Shown: positions 1-7,675, numbered from the stretch's first letter. The stretch: 18,567 nt of DNA from Clostridia bacterium (GCA_017935525.1 JAGBHJ010000164.1:1-18567), one strand, 5' to 3'. Notes: generated by a model not told the origin, from the letters alone. Numbers and translations are program-made.

Positions 1-155
1 CCAGAACACCTGATAAAAGCGGCAAGTACATCTACAAGGGAAGTGTGAGGGAAAGACTGGAGTCAGAAAAGCCCGTAAAGGCTTATTCCTACATTCCCAT
101 GGCGGTAGCGTTTTTAATTCTTGCGGGATATATGGCGTTGGATATGCTCGCATAA
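1..155 (+). CDS. 3' end of a membrane protein gene (partial)
   Basis: An open frame runs in from the left edge (first whole codon at base 3) to a TAA at 153-155. The last 51 residues are visible: a charged stretch rich in Lys, Arg and Glu, then a hydrophobic C-terminal segment (about 20 residues, from AYSYIPMAVAF to MALDMLA) that reads as one transmembrane helix ending at the last residue. The family cannot be identified from this fragment. The 140 bases after the stop hold the promoter of the next gene and no clear terminator hairpin. Confidence 0.6.
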   Translation, partial: RTPDKSGKYIYKGSVRERLESEKPVKAYSYIPMAVAFLILAGYMALDMLA

Positions 156-170
156 GGGTTTTGAGGGGCA

Positions 171-237
171 AAAACGGACAAAATTTACAAAATGTTAAAA
201 TTTCCCTATTGAAATATGTAGACAAATGTGATAATAT
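171..237 (+). promoter_or_regulatory. SigA-type promoter, CCTATTGAAA module (copy 1)
   Basis: CCTATTGAAA lies at 205-214, so the -35 is TTGAAA (209-214). The -10 is TAATAT at 232-237 with 17-bp spacing, or GATAAT at 230-235 with 15 bp. A/T-rich tracts precede it. AAAACGGACAAAAT at 171-184 recurs exactly at 1834-1847, and CCTATTGAAA recurs at 1887 and 11828. The predicted leader carries a small hairpin, CACGGA (262-267) with TCCGTG (277-282), just upstream of the SD at 287-291. Confidence 0.65.
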
Positions 238-295
238 TTACTCAGTATGAATTTTTTATGACACGGAGTACATAATTCCGTGGGCTGGAGGTAAT

Positions 296-1168
296 ATGTT
301 TTCACTCAGAGCAGATGGCAAGAGGGTAAAGAAGAATGTTGATAATATGTATATTATCGCTCCCTACTTTATGGTTGACAGGAGCGATGCCTGCAATGCG
401 GTAACTGTAAGGCTACCGTATCAGCCTATACACGAATACGTTATAGAAAAACGTAAAGAGGGCGAGCAGCTCAGCTACATGGCGGTGCTTATTGCGGGCT
501 TTATACGTGTAATATCGGAGCACCCATTCCTCAACAGATTTGTCGTTAATAAGAAGATATACGCAAGGAATGAGGTTGCCATCGGCATGGTAGTGCTCAG
601 AAATGGTGAGGATGCACAGGCGTCAATGGGCAAGATGAAGTTTGAGCTGACGGATACGCTTTCCGACGTCAACCGCAAGATAAACGAGTACGTTGCCGCA
701 AACAGGCATAACGACGCCAACGAAACTGACAAGATAATGGGCGCATTGCTGAAGATACCGGGCATTCTTAATTTTGCCACCACAATATTGAGATTTGCCG
801 ACAAGCACGGTCTGCTACCCAAGGCGATAGTTGACGCCAGCCCGTTCCATGCAACGTTGGTAATAACAAACCTTGCCAGCATCAGAACAAACCACATATT
901 CCATCACGTGTACAACTTCGGTACTGTTGGCGGTATATATTCCATCGGTAATATGGAGGATATCCCAAAGATGAAAAATGGTGAGATCGTGCTGGAAAGA
1001 CAGATGCCTCTGGGCATTATGTGCGACGAGAGAATAGGTGACGGTCATGCGTACGCAAGGGCGTTTGCCTCATTGCAAAGATATATGAAGAACCCAAAGC
1101 TACTTGAAACTCCTCCCAAGCCCGAGGATATCAAGGTGGACTTTGATTTTTCCAAGAAAAAGAAATAA
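296..1168 (+). CDS. E2-type acyltransferase-like protein (CAT fold) lacking the usual catalytic His
   Basis: This 290-residue protein resembles the catalytic domain of 2-oxo acid dehydrogenase E2 acyltransferases, with no lipoyl or E1/E3-binding domain. Visible landmarks are the strand and turn around residues 187-222 (TLVITNLASIR... GGIYSIGNMEDIP, matching the E2 TxTISNLG... and GVG regions) and the C-terminal stretch CDERIGDGHAYARAFASLQRYMKNPKLL (243-270), which matches E2 DHRVxDGAxxAxFLxxLxxLLExPxLL. In true E2 enzymes the His of DHR is catalytic. Here Glu245 stands in its place, although a His follows at 251. The ATG start is set by GGAGG at 287-291. Two small membrane protein genes follow 21 bp downstream. 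A role is not clear: it may be an acyltransferase with a shifted catalytic residue, or a binding protein. It is unlikely to belong to a dehydrogenase complex, since no E1 or E3 gene is nearby. Confidence 0.75.
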   Translation: MFSLRADGKRVKKNVDNMYIIAPYFMVDRSDACNAVTVRLPYQPIHEYVIEKRKEGEQLSYMAVLIAGFIRVISEHPFLNRFVVNKKIYARNEVAIGMVVLRNGEDAQASMGKMKFELTDTLSDVNRKINEYVAANRHNDANETDKIMGALLKIPGILNFATTILRFADKHGLLPKAIVDASPFHATLVITNLASIRTNHIFHHVYNFGTVGGIYSIGNMEDIPKMKNGEIVLERQMPLGIMCDERIGDGHAYARAFASLQRYMKNPKLLETPPKPEDIKVDFDFSKKKK

Positions 1169-1189
1169 AATTGTTTACGGAGTAGCCAA

Positions 1190-1618
1190 ATGGACGTTGG
1201 AAGGGTAATAGTTGATTGTATAGTTGGTATCTCGCTGGTGTTTTGCGTGGCATATCTTGTTGCTGCAGCAAGGAAGGCAAGCGAGAAACGGGCAAATGTG
1301 CCCGTGGGAGGCTTTGTTGCAAGGCATGACGTTTGCGTGTCATACGAGGACAGCGTGCAGACAATGGGTCTGGAGATATTTACTGACGGTCTTCTGTTGG
1401 ACAAGGGCAATGACAGCCGACTTTTTGTCAGATCTGACAGAATAGTAAGCCTTGAGGCTTTTGTCAAGGATGATAAATGCTGCTACAAGCTGGAGTTTAC
1501 CCCCGGCGGCACAAAGACGGACAGCTTTATCATTATCAGCGATGAGGATATCTTGGGCGATATTTCCCCCGCTATTCCACAGGGCAAAATAAAGACTGCG
1601 GAGGGCTATGATGAATAA
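1190..1618 (+). CDS. Hypothetical membrane-anchored protein
   Basis: This 142-residue protein has one N-terminal hydrophobic segment (about residues 5-26) followed by a Lys/Arg-containing stretch, so the rest should lie inside the cell by the positive-inside rule. The remaining ~110 residues look like a small beta-rich globular domain (alternating strands such as LEIFTDGLLLD, RLFVRSDRIVSLEAFV, CYKLEFTPGG and DSFIIIS), reminiscent in pattern of PH-like domains, but I do not recognise the family. The start has a weak SD (CGGAG) in the 21-bp gap after the acyltransferase-like gene, and the 3' end overlaps the next gene. The three genes therefore look co-transcribed from the promoter at 205-237. 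Confidence 0.7.
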   Translation: MDVGRVIVDCIVGISLVFCVAYLVAAARKASEKRANVPVGGFVARHDVCVSYEDSVQTMGLEIFTDGLLLDKGNDSRLFVRSDRIVSLEAFVKDDKCCYKLEFTPGGTKTDSFIIISDEDILGDISPAIPQGKIKTAEGYDE

Positions 1619-1832
1619 GGATAAATACGACCTTAACCGCGATTCGGGCAAAAAACCATGGTGGTACGTAGTTGGCTACACCATTCTGGAATGGCTGGAG
1701 AACGTTTGGGGCAAGATAGTCTATTTTGTAAAATGGTATTTTATGGGTGAAGAAATGAAAAGAGTTTGGCTTCACCGCGTAATATTGCTGGTAGTGGTGA
1801 TAGTTCTCATTTTGTCTGTGCATTTTGCATAA
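1611..1832 (+). CDS. Small single-helix membrane protein, paralogous to the N-terminus of the next gene product
   Basis: This is a 73-residue protein starting at ATG 1611. The ATG at 1608 is also in frame but sits only 2 bp from the SD GGAGGG (1600-1605), against 5 bp for 1611. The start overlaps the stop of the preceding gene, suggesting translational coupling. An amphipathic, Trp-rich N-terminal half (KKPWWYVVGYTILEWLENVW) leads to a C-terminal helix (about residues 50-71). The pattern KKPxx... YF...EEMKRVWLHR followed by a Val/Ile/Leu helix is also seen in the N-terminus of the protein encoded from 1952 (KKEPFF... YF...KEVHKLWIRR plus helix). No enzymatic motif is present. The function is unknown. 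Confidence 0.7.
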   Translation: MNKDKYDLNRDSGKKPWWYVVGYTILEWLENVWGKIVYFVKWYFMGEEMKRVWLHRVILLVVVIVLILSVHFA

Positions 1833-1833
1833 A

Positions 1834-1919
1834 AAAACGGACAAAATACTGAACAAATTGTAAATTTATAAAATTTTTTCAAAAAACCTATTGAAAAAAT
1901 CCTGCATGTATGGTAGAAT
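1834..1919 (+). promoter_or_regulatory. SigA-type promoter, CCTATTGAAA module (copy 2)
   Basis: AAAACGGACAAAAT lies at 1834-1847 and an A/T-rich stretch at 1850-1886. CCTATTGAAA at 1887-1896 gives a -35 of TTGAAA (1891-1896), and after 17 bp the -10 is TAGAAT (1914-1919). The layout and sequence match the promoter at 171-237, including the exact 14-base upstream repeat. Confidence 0.75.
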
Positions 1920-1951
1920 ATACACAGTAAACTTGTTTATGGAGGTTTCAC

Positions 1952-2593
1952 ATGAAAAAAGAAAAACAGCCTGTTGAACAGGGCTTCAAAAAAGAACCTT
2001 TTTTCAAAAGGATTGCATCGGATATTGCTTACTGGTTCACAAAGAAGGGCACAAACATAGCTGCTGCTCTTGTTCACTATTTCCGTAGCAAAGAAGTACA
2101 TAAGTTGTGGATCAGACGTGGTGTAGTTGTTCTTATCGTTCTTGCTATCATGGCAAGCTTTAAGATCAACGAGTCTCTCAAGATGTATCCTTACAGCGCA
2201 GAGGACTATCTGCTTACAGATCTTGATCGTGAGTCACTTACGGACTATAACGGTAATAGTACATTGGGTATCAACAGAGTATCAAAGTTCTTTGAAAATG
2301 TGGAAAACAGAAACTCTGATGCCATTAGAATGGTTTCTTCCGTAAGAGGTTATCAGGTTACAGAGGATCTTACATACGATGCGGATTCTCATGAGCTGAC
2401 TGTTACTACTGACAACAGAAAGAATCAGTTGTTGGATAAGAGCAAGAGAGTCAAGGAAACTATCACTTACTCAGGTATTTCTATTGAGAGAACTGATGCC
2501 GGTAAGGTTATGTACTATTTCACAGGATCAGAGGACGTTAAGGATCTCTTGATTGCAGAGGTTGAGTTGACATCGATCTACGGTAAAAACTAA
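1952..2593 (+). CDS. Hypothetical membrane-anchored protein with extracytoplasmic domain
   Basis: The 213-residue protein starts at ATG 1952, with GGAGG at 1941-1945 (6-bp spacing). The N-terminal ~52 residues are basic and aromatic, followed by one transmembrane helix (about residues 55-70, GVVVLIVLAIMASF) and a ~140-residue hydrophilic domain. With Arg/Lys before the helix, that domain should be outside. The first ~72 residues parallel the whole 73-residue product of the gene at 1611, so this looks like the same membrane module with an added outer domain. The outer domain (YSAEDYLLTDLDRESLTD..., VRGYQVTEDLTYD..., SGISIERTDAGKVMYYFTGSE) is not a family I recognise. It has its own promoter (1834-1919) and terminator (2605-2636). 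Confidence 0.75.
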   Translation: MKKEKQPVEQGFKKEPFFKRIASDIAYWFTKKGTNIAAALVHYFRSKEVHKLWIRRGVVVLIVLAIMASFKINESLKMYPYSAEDYLLTDLDRESLTDYNGNSTLGINRVSKFFENVENRNSDAIRMVSSVRGYQVTEDLTYDADSHELTVTTDNRKNQLLDKSKRVKETITYSGISIERTDAGKVMYYFTGSEDVKDLLIAEVELTSIYGKN

Positions 2594-2604
2594 ATGATTC
2601 AAAG

Positions 2605-2636
2605 ATCCCGATACTTGTGTGTCGGGATTTTGTTTT
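2605..2636 (+). terminator. Rho-independent terminator
   Basis: ATCCCGA (2605-2611) pairs with TCGGGAT (2622-2628) around a 10-base loop, followed by TTTTGTTTT. The SD of the next gene (AAGGAGG, 2637-2643) begins directly after the T tract. Confidence 0.85.
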
Positions 2637-2648
2637 AAGGAGGATATT

Positions 2649-2933
2649 ATGAGGTGTAAAAAATGTGGCAAGGTAATGGACGAAAAATCCAGATTTTGTA
2701 CCTACTGCGATAATGACAATTATCCCCAGATGAATAAGGTAAACACAAAGACCACTATCTCATCGCCGTCTTCGGGGGCGTCGGTGCGCCAAAGTGGGGC
2801 TTCCGTTTATACAAGTAACAACAAAACTACAACAAGCTCCGGGGCAAAAAAGAAAAAGTCTTCTTCCTGGGTAGTGGTTGCAATTATCGGGTATATTATT
2901 TACCTTATATTGATGCAGTTTATGTCCGAATGA
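2649..2933 (+). CDS. Zinc-ribbon protein with C-terminal membrane anchor
   Basis: This 94-residue protein starts at ATG 2649, 5 bp after AAGGAGG (2637-2643). An upstream in-frame GTG lies inside the terminator hairpin and was rejected. The N-terminal zinc ribbon has two CxxC knuckles, CKKC (Cys3/Cys6) and CTYC (Cys17/Cys20). A Ser/Thr/Asn-rich linker (about residues 30-70) and a basic KKKK stretch follow, then one C-terminal transmembrane helix (about residues 74-91). This architecture is common in Firmicutes and usually annotated only as zinc-ribbon domain protein. The start of the following glycosidase gene lies a few bases beyond its stop, so the two are probably translated from one message. 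Whether they work together is unknown. Confidence 0.8.
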   Translation: MRCKKCGKVMDEKSRFCTYCDNDNYPQMNKVNTKTTISSPSSGASVRQSGASVYTSNNKTTTSSGAKKKKSSSWVVVAIIGYIIYLILMQFMSE

Positions 2934-2941
2934 GGTGTAAT

Positions 2942-5665
2942 ATGGATTTTAAGAATATAGATAAAAAATACAGACCGGTGCCTTTTTGGTCCTGGAATGA
3001 GAAGTTGACGGTGGAGGAATCCGTCCGCCAGACAAAGCTTATGGACGAAGCGGGCATGGGTGGATACTTTATGCACGCAAGAGGCGGCTTGCAGACGGAA
3101 TATATGAGCGAGGAATGGTTTGAAAACGTCGGCGCTTGTATAGACGAATGCAACAGACGCGGGATGCATGCATGGGCATATGATGAAAACGGCTGGCCCT
3201 CGGGCTTTGGCGGAGGCAGAGTCAACGGCAAGGGTGAAAAATACTGGCAGAAATATTTAAGGGTAAAGAAGCTTTCTGACGACCTTTCGCAGATCCCGGA
3301 GCACAGAATTATTGCCAAGAATGATGCATACTGCTTTTATTACGACGTAAACGAATTCTACGTGGACACTCTCTCCAAAGAGGTGACGTTGGACTTTATT
3401 GACGAAATATACAAGGAGTACTTTGACAGATTCGGCACGACCTTTGACGGCTTCTTTACAGACGAGCCACAGATTTCCCGTAACGGTGTTCCGTGGAGCC
3501 TTGGCTTGCCCATGGAGTATGAGGCGAGATACGGCGAAAGCCTTTTGGATGTGCTGGAGTGCATATTCTACGAGGTTGGGGATTACCAAACAGTCAGAAT
3601 GAAATTCTGGAAGATGATCGCAGAGCTGTTTTCTGTACACTTTATGAAGCCCATATACGACTTCTGTCAGGCTCACGGCGTAAAGCTTACGGGTCACCTT
3701 GTGTTGGAGGAAAGCCTTGGAAGTCAGTTGATATCCAACGGCTGTTGTATGCCGCATTATGAGTATTTTGATATCCCGGGCATGGATTGGCTGGGAAGAG
3801 ATATTTACAACTGCCTTACCGTGCATCAGCTGACAAGTGCCGCGGCGCAGACGGGCAAAAAGCAGATACTTACGGAAAGCTTTGCCTGCTGCGGTCACAA
3901 TGTAAGCCATACGGAGCTCAAGCGCAATTACGAATGGATGATGGTGCGTGGTGTCAACCTTTTGTGCCAGCACCTGGAGGGCTATTCGCTAAGAGGCATC
4001 AGAAAGAGGGATTTCCCCCCTGCCATGTATTACCAGCAGCCCTGGTGGGATGACTACAAGGCGTTTAACGATGCAATGTCCAGAGTGGGTATGCTTATCT
4101 GCGAGGGCAAGATAGAGTGCGACACACTCCTTATGCATAACGAGGCGTCCGCATGGTGCTGCTTCAACTGCAGAGATAACGGTGATATCCGCCGATACGA
4201 GCGAGCATTGCTTAACGACATCAAGACTCTTGAGCAAAAGCACGTTGCTTTCCACTTGGGTGATGAGATACTTATGGAAAGACACGGCAGGGTAGAGGGC
4301 AACAAGCTAATTATCGGCGAAATGAGTTACAGCCGTGTGCTTTTGCCCGACCATATTGCATTCCTGCCCAATACACAGCGCCTGTTGGACGAATTTGCCG
4401 CAAACGGCGGTATCATTACAACTGCTGATGCTGTTGAGGCAAATAATATAGTAGATAACCCCAACATTACGTACACAAAGAGAATTTTTGACGACTTTGT
4501 AATGCATTATTTTGTAAACTCCACTGGCGAGCCCCAGCAGGCAACAATTAACTGCGGCGGTAAGGAGCTTGACATCAAGACGGGTGACAAAAAGGCGTTT
4601 TGCTCGGACTATTCTTTCCCTGCAAACGGCAGCGTAGTGGTGATAGACGACGGTACTCCCGCTGTTGCCTGCAAGACAATGGCAACGTCAAAGCCTCTTG
4701 ACCTTGGTGGCAAGTGGAAGGTGGTTTCTACAACGGAAAACGCAATGACGCTTGACAAGTGTACATATTGGATAAATGGCGAGCTTTGCCAGGAAAATGG
4801 CTACGTGCTCAACGTTATCGGCAGAGCAAACGCTCTGGAGGAGGCTTGCGACGTTGTGGCAAGGTTTGACTTTGACGTAAGCTATATCCCCGATGAAATG
4901 CTTTTGGCGTGCGAAACTCCGTGGATCTTTGACATAAAGGTAAACGGCAAGCCCATCGACAAGACGGACCGTGGCTACTTCCGTGACAAGGCATTCCGCA
5001 AGCTGGATATAACGGATGCGATAGTTATGGGCAAGAATTCTGTGGAGCTTTCCGCAAGATTTGGTCAGAGTGAGACTGTGTACGAGAACATCCGCAAGTC
5101 AAAATTCTTTGAATCCGAAAAGAACAAGCTGACATTTGACATGGAGCTTGAGCCCATGTACCTGCTGGGCGACTTTGGCGTAAGCTTTGACGGCGAATAT
5201 GAGCCCTCAGAGCGTAATACGGAGTTCCTTGACGGCAGATTTAAGATAGTAAAGAAGGACCACTTTGTGGAGCTTAAGGACGTCCACAAGCAGGGATACC
5301 CCTTCTTTGCGGGAGAGATAACCGTATCAAAGACATTTGAGCTTGACGACACGGACTACAAGCTCAGCTTTGACAAGACGGGCTTTAACTGCGTAAGGGT
5401 AAAGGTAAACGGCAAGTACGTTGACACTATACTGTGGCAGCCCTACGAGCTTGAGCTTGGCGAATACCTTACAGAGGGCAAGAATACCGTTGAGCTGACG
5501 CTGGTGAACAATCTGAGAAACCTTTTGGGACCTCACCACCATACGGACGGCGAGATCACTTGGGTATCTCCCGCATCCTTCTACCACGAGGGATGTATCT
5601 GGACGGGCTATCACGACAATCCCTACACGGAAAAATACAGCATTGCAAAAATGAGCGTGGAGTAA
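2942..5665 (+). CDS. GH106-like glycoside hydrolase (alpha-L-rhamnosidase type)
   Basis: The 907-residue protein probably starts at ATG 2942, after GAGGTG (2933-2938). An earlier in-frame ATG at 2930 overlaps the previous stop and has no SD. There is no signal peptide, so it is cytoplasmic. The N-terminus (RPVPFWSWNE, residues 11-20; GGYFMHARGGL, 40-50) and the block TESF... RGVNLLCQHLEGYS...RKRDFPP...PWW (311-369) are typical of the GH106/rhamnosidase-like TIM-barrel group. Candidate catalytic acids are Glu175 in TDEP and Glu312 in LTES; Glu256/257 is another acidic site. After the barrel comes a Rossmann-like segment (about 390-510) and beta-sandwich, sugar-binding-like domains (about 580-907) ending in the LRNLLGPHHH motif (near 857). 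It presumably removes a terminal sugar, possibly rhamnose, from an imported oligosaccharide. The exact substrate cannot be read from the sequence. Confidence 0.8.
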   Translation: MDFKNIDKKYRPVPFWSWNEKLTVEESVRQTKLMDEAGMGGYFMHARGGLQTEYMSEEWFENVGACIDECNRRGMHAWAYDENGWPSGFGGGRVNGKGEKYWQKYLRVKKLSDDLSQIPEHRIIAKNDAYCFYYDVNEFYVDTLSKEVTLDFIDEIYKEYFDRFGTTFDGFFTDEPQISRNGVPWSLGLPMEYEARYGESLLDVLECIFYEVGDYQTVRMKFWKMIAELFSVHFMKPIYDFCQAHGVKLTGHLVLEESLGSQLISNGCCMPHYEYFDIPGMDWLGRDIYNCLTVHQLTSAAAQTGKKQILTESFACCGHNVSHTELKRNYEWMMVRGVNLLCQHLEGYSLRGIRKRDFPPAMYYQQPWWDDYKAFNDAMSRVGMLICEGKIECDTLLMHNEASAWCCFNCRDNGDIRRYERALLNDIKTLEQKHVAFHLGDEILMERHGRVEGNKLIIGEMSYSRVLLPDHIAFLPNTQRLLDEFAANGGIITTADAVEANNIVDNPNITYTKRIFDDFVMHYFVNSTGEPQQATINCGGKELDIKTGDKKAFCSDYSFPANGSVVVIDDGTPAVACKTMATSKPLDLGGKWKVVSTTENAMTLDKCTYWINGELCQENGYVLNVIGRANALEEACDVVARFDFDVSYIPDEMLLACETPWIFDIKVNGKPIDKTDRGYFRDKAFRKLDITDAIVMGKNSVELSARFGQSETVYENIRKSKFFESEKNKLTFDMELEPMYLLGDFGVSFDGEYEPSERNTEFLDGRFKIVKKDHFVELKDVHKQGYPFFAGEITVSKTFELDDTDYKLSFDKTGFNCVRVKVNGKYVDTILWQPYELELGEYLTEGKNTVELTLVNNLRNLLGPHHHTDGEITWVSPASFYHEGCIWTGYHDNPYTEKYSIAKMSVE

Positions 5666-5690
5666 CGCTGTAAAAATCAAGAACATACAA

Positions 5691-5719
5691 AGGACGGAGA
5701 ATGGAGTATTCTTCGTCCT
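5691..5719 (+). terminator. Strong hairpin after the glycosidase gene, possible terminator
   Basis: AGGACGGAGAAT (5691-5702) pairs with ATTCTTCGTCCT (5708-5719) over 12 positions with one G-T pair and a 5-base loop. The following sequence, ATTGTTGTGG, is only modestly T-rich, so termination may be weak. It could equally be an RNA-stabilising or processing hairpin between the glycosidase and the transporter. Confidence 0.5.
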
Positions 5720-5765
5720 ATTGTTGTGGATGAATGAGGAATCAGGTCAGTAGTTGGAGGTAATT

Positions 5766-6653
5766 TTGGACAGCAGGATCATCAAAGGGTATTTGTTTGC
5801 CATTGCCAGCGCAATAATATACGGCTGTATGCCGCTTATGTCAAAGTATATATACGATGACGGGGTAACGCCCTTTACCCTTGTGTTTTTTAGAAATTTC
5901 TTTTCTCTGATCCCTCTTGCGATACTGGCATATCGAGAAAGCGGAACGTTAAAAATATCTGCGAAGAAATTGCCTACCATTACGTTGATCTCCGTTCTTG
6001 GCTGCAGCGCCACGCCAATGCTGCTGTTTTCCTCGTACCGATTTATATCGTCGGGTACTGCCACAGTTTTTCATTTTGCGTACCCTGCAATTGTGGTAAT
6101 AGGGGAGATGCTCTTTTTAAGGAAAAGACCGCGGCCGGTAAGCCTGGCAAGCGTTTTGCTTTGTGTGGTGGGTGTGAGCCTTTTTTACAGCACGGGGCAG
6201 TCTGTGGATCTTTTTGGCGGAGGGCTGGCGTTGCTTTCGGGCGTGACCTTTGCGTCATACGTTATTCTGCTGTCCCGATTTGACAAGGGTGGGGTGCGCG
6301 GCTTTCTGTTTACGTTTTACGTCGTACTTATCAGCAGTATAGTTTCATTTGTGGCCTGCGTTGCAACCAACAGCCTTGCCTTGCCGCAGACGTGGTTTGG
6401 CTGGGGGCTTTGCGTGCTGTTTTCGCTCCTTGTTACCACGGGCGCGGTGGTGCTGTTCCAGCAAAGCACGTTTTTGATAGGGGGCAGACGCTCGTCCATT
6501 CTGAGCACGCTGGAGCCTATCACGGGTGTTTTGATTGGGGCGTTTATATTCAACGAGCCTATGGGTGCTAAAGTCATCGTGGGCGTTGTGCTGGTGATAT
6601 TGGCGAGCGTGTTGACAGCGGCGATGGATATAAAAAAGAAAAGACTTGATTGA
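5766..6653 (+). CDS. EamA/DMT-family transporter
   Basis: This is a 295-residue integral membrane protein of the drug/metabolite transporter superfamily. Ten hydrophobic helices form two EamA repeats (about residues 6-140 and 150-290). Typical features are the N-terminal GYLFAIASAIIYGCMPLMSKY, the FFRNFFSLIPLAIL helix, and the second-repeat end STLEPITGVLIGAFIFNEPMGAKVIVGVVLVILASVL, which matches the conserved LEPxxAxxxGxxxxxExxxxxxxxGxxLIxxG pattern. The start is TTG at 5766, 5 bp after GGAGG (5756-5760). The TTG at 5754 overlaps that SD and cannot be used with it. It may import or export a small metabolite. Its position after a cytoplasmic glycosidase hints at, but does not show, a link. 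No promoter is obvious in the 100-bp gap. Confidence 0.85.
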   Translation: MDSRIIKGYLFAIASAIIYGCMPLMSKYIYDDGVTPFTLVFFRNFFSLIPLAILAYRESGTLKISAKKLPTITLISVLGCSATPMLLFSSYRFISSGTATVFHFAYPAIVVIGEMLFLRKRPRPVSLASVLLCVVGVSLFYSTGQSVDLFGGGLALLSGVTFASYVILLSRFDKGGVRGFLFTFYVVLISSIVSFVACVATNSLALPQTWFGWGLCVLFSLLVTTGAVVLFQQSTFLIGGRRSSILSTLEPITGVLIGAFIFNEPMGAKVIVGVVLVILASVLTAAMDIKKKRLD

Positions 6654-6719
6654 GCCAGAAGCACAGTCGTGTATTTTTGCATATTATTTTGAAAGATAAG
6701 AGACAAAAGAGGATTTAAT

Positions 6720-7658
6720 ATGACAGAAACAACAAAAGAGATCTTTGATAATTATCAGATCCGAAAAACAAAAAAGCAGAAAACGGCTTTTATTGAATAT
6801 GTAAAAAAGCTTGCAGAGGAATATGGATATTCTCTTAAGGTTGAAAAAGGGTCCTTTGGTGCAAGGAACATTGTTATTGGAGACCCTGACACAGCAAAGG
6901 TTCTCTATACCGCCCATTATGACACCTGTGCTCGGCTGCCTTTCCCAAATTTTATTACTCCCAAATGCTTTTTGATATATCTGCTGTATCAGCTTTTGAT
7001 AGTGGGTGGATTTTTTGCCGTGGCTTCGGTCATTGGTTTTTTGATAGGCTTGGCGGTAAGCTTTACTCCTATGAATGAGGAGATAAAGATCATGATCATA
7101 TCATTTATTCCGATGGTGGTGTATTTTGCCTTGCTGTTTCTTATGCTGGGAGGCCCTGCAAACAAGAATACTGCAAACGATAATACGTCGGGCGTTACTG
7201 CCGTACTGGATATTATGCGAGAGCTTCCGCAGGATCAACGTGACAAGGTTGCGTTTGCTTTGTTTGACCTTGAGGAATCGGGACTCTTTGGGTCTTCTTC
7301 CTTTGCTTCAAAGCACAAGGCAGTAAAGAAGAACACATTGGTTATAAATTTTGACTGCGTATCTGACGGAGAAACAATGATTTTTGTTCTCAAAAGAACC
7401 ACAAAAAAGTATGCGCCCCTGCTGGAAAATGCCTTTGCTTCCGATGTTGACGTAGAAGCTATTGTAACGAGGAATGCATTCTATCCATCTGACAATGCTT
7501 GCTTTAAGGGCGGCGTAGGTGTTGCTGCGTTGAAAAAGTCAAAATTCCTTGGTGTTCTGTATATGGACAGAATACATACAAATAAGGATGTAATCTATCG
7601 TGAGGAAAACCTCCGTTTTCTGACCAACGGCGCAATTAAGCTTGCCCGAATGCTGTAA
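6720..7658 (+). CDS. M28-family metallopeptidase with internal membrane segments
   Basis: The 312-residue protein starts at ATG 6720 after GAGG (6709-6712). The co-catalytic zinc site of M28 aminopeptidase-like enzymes is complete: His66/Asp68 (TAHYDT), Asp154 (ANDNTSGV), Glu185-Glu186 (DLEESGLFGS), Asp212 (NFDCVSDG) and His286 (DRIHTNKD). Between the first and second zinc motifs lies a long hydrophobic insertion (about residues 82-145) with two to three predicted membrane helices. It splits the catalytic domain and would tether it to the membrane. There is no signal peptide, and the active site should face the cytoplasm if both flanks are inside. The substrate is unknown. The gene is less G+C-rich than the preceding transporter and ends at a bidirectional terminator. 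Confidence 0.8.
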   Translation: MTETTKEIFDNYQIRKTKKQKTAFIEYVKKLAEEYGYSLKVEKGSFGARNIVIGDPDTAKVLYTAHYDTCARLPFPNFITPKCFLIYLLYQLLIVGGFFAVASVIGFLIGLAVSFTPMNEEIKIMIISFIPMVVYFALLFLMLGGPANKNTANDNTSGVTAVLDIMRELPQDQRDKVAFALFDLEESGLFGSSSFASKHKAVKKNTLVINFDCVSDGETMIFVLKRTTKKYAPLLENAFASDVDVEAIVTRNAFYPSDNACFKGGVGVAALKKSKFLGVLYMDRIHTNKDVIYREENLRFLTNGAIKLARML

Positions 7659-7675
7659 CAATGCAGTATGCAAAA

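Noticed and set aside
2619..2648. Upstream GTG start for the zinc-ribbon gene
   Set aside because: It lies in the terminator hairpin, whereas ATG 2649 has AAGGAGG at 5 bp.
3257..3973. 238-codon minus-strand open frame inside the glycosidase gene
   Set aside because: It is the antisense of a clear GH106-like coding region, and the translation shows no recognisable domain.
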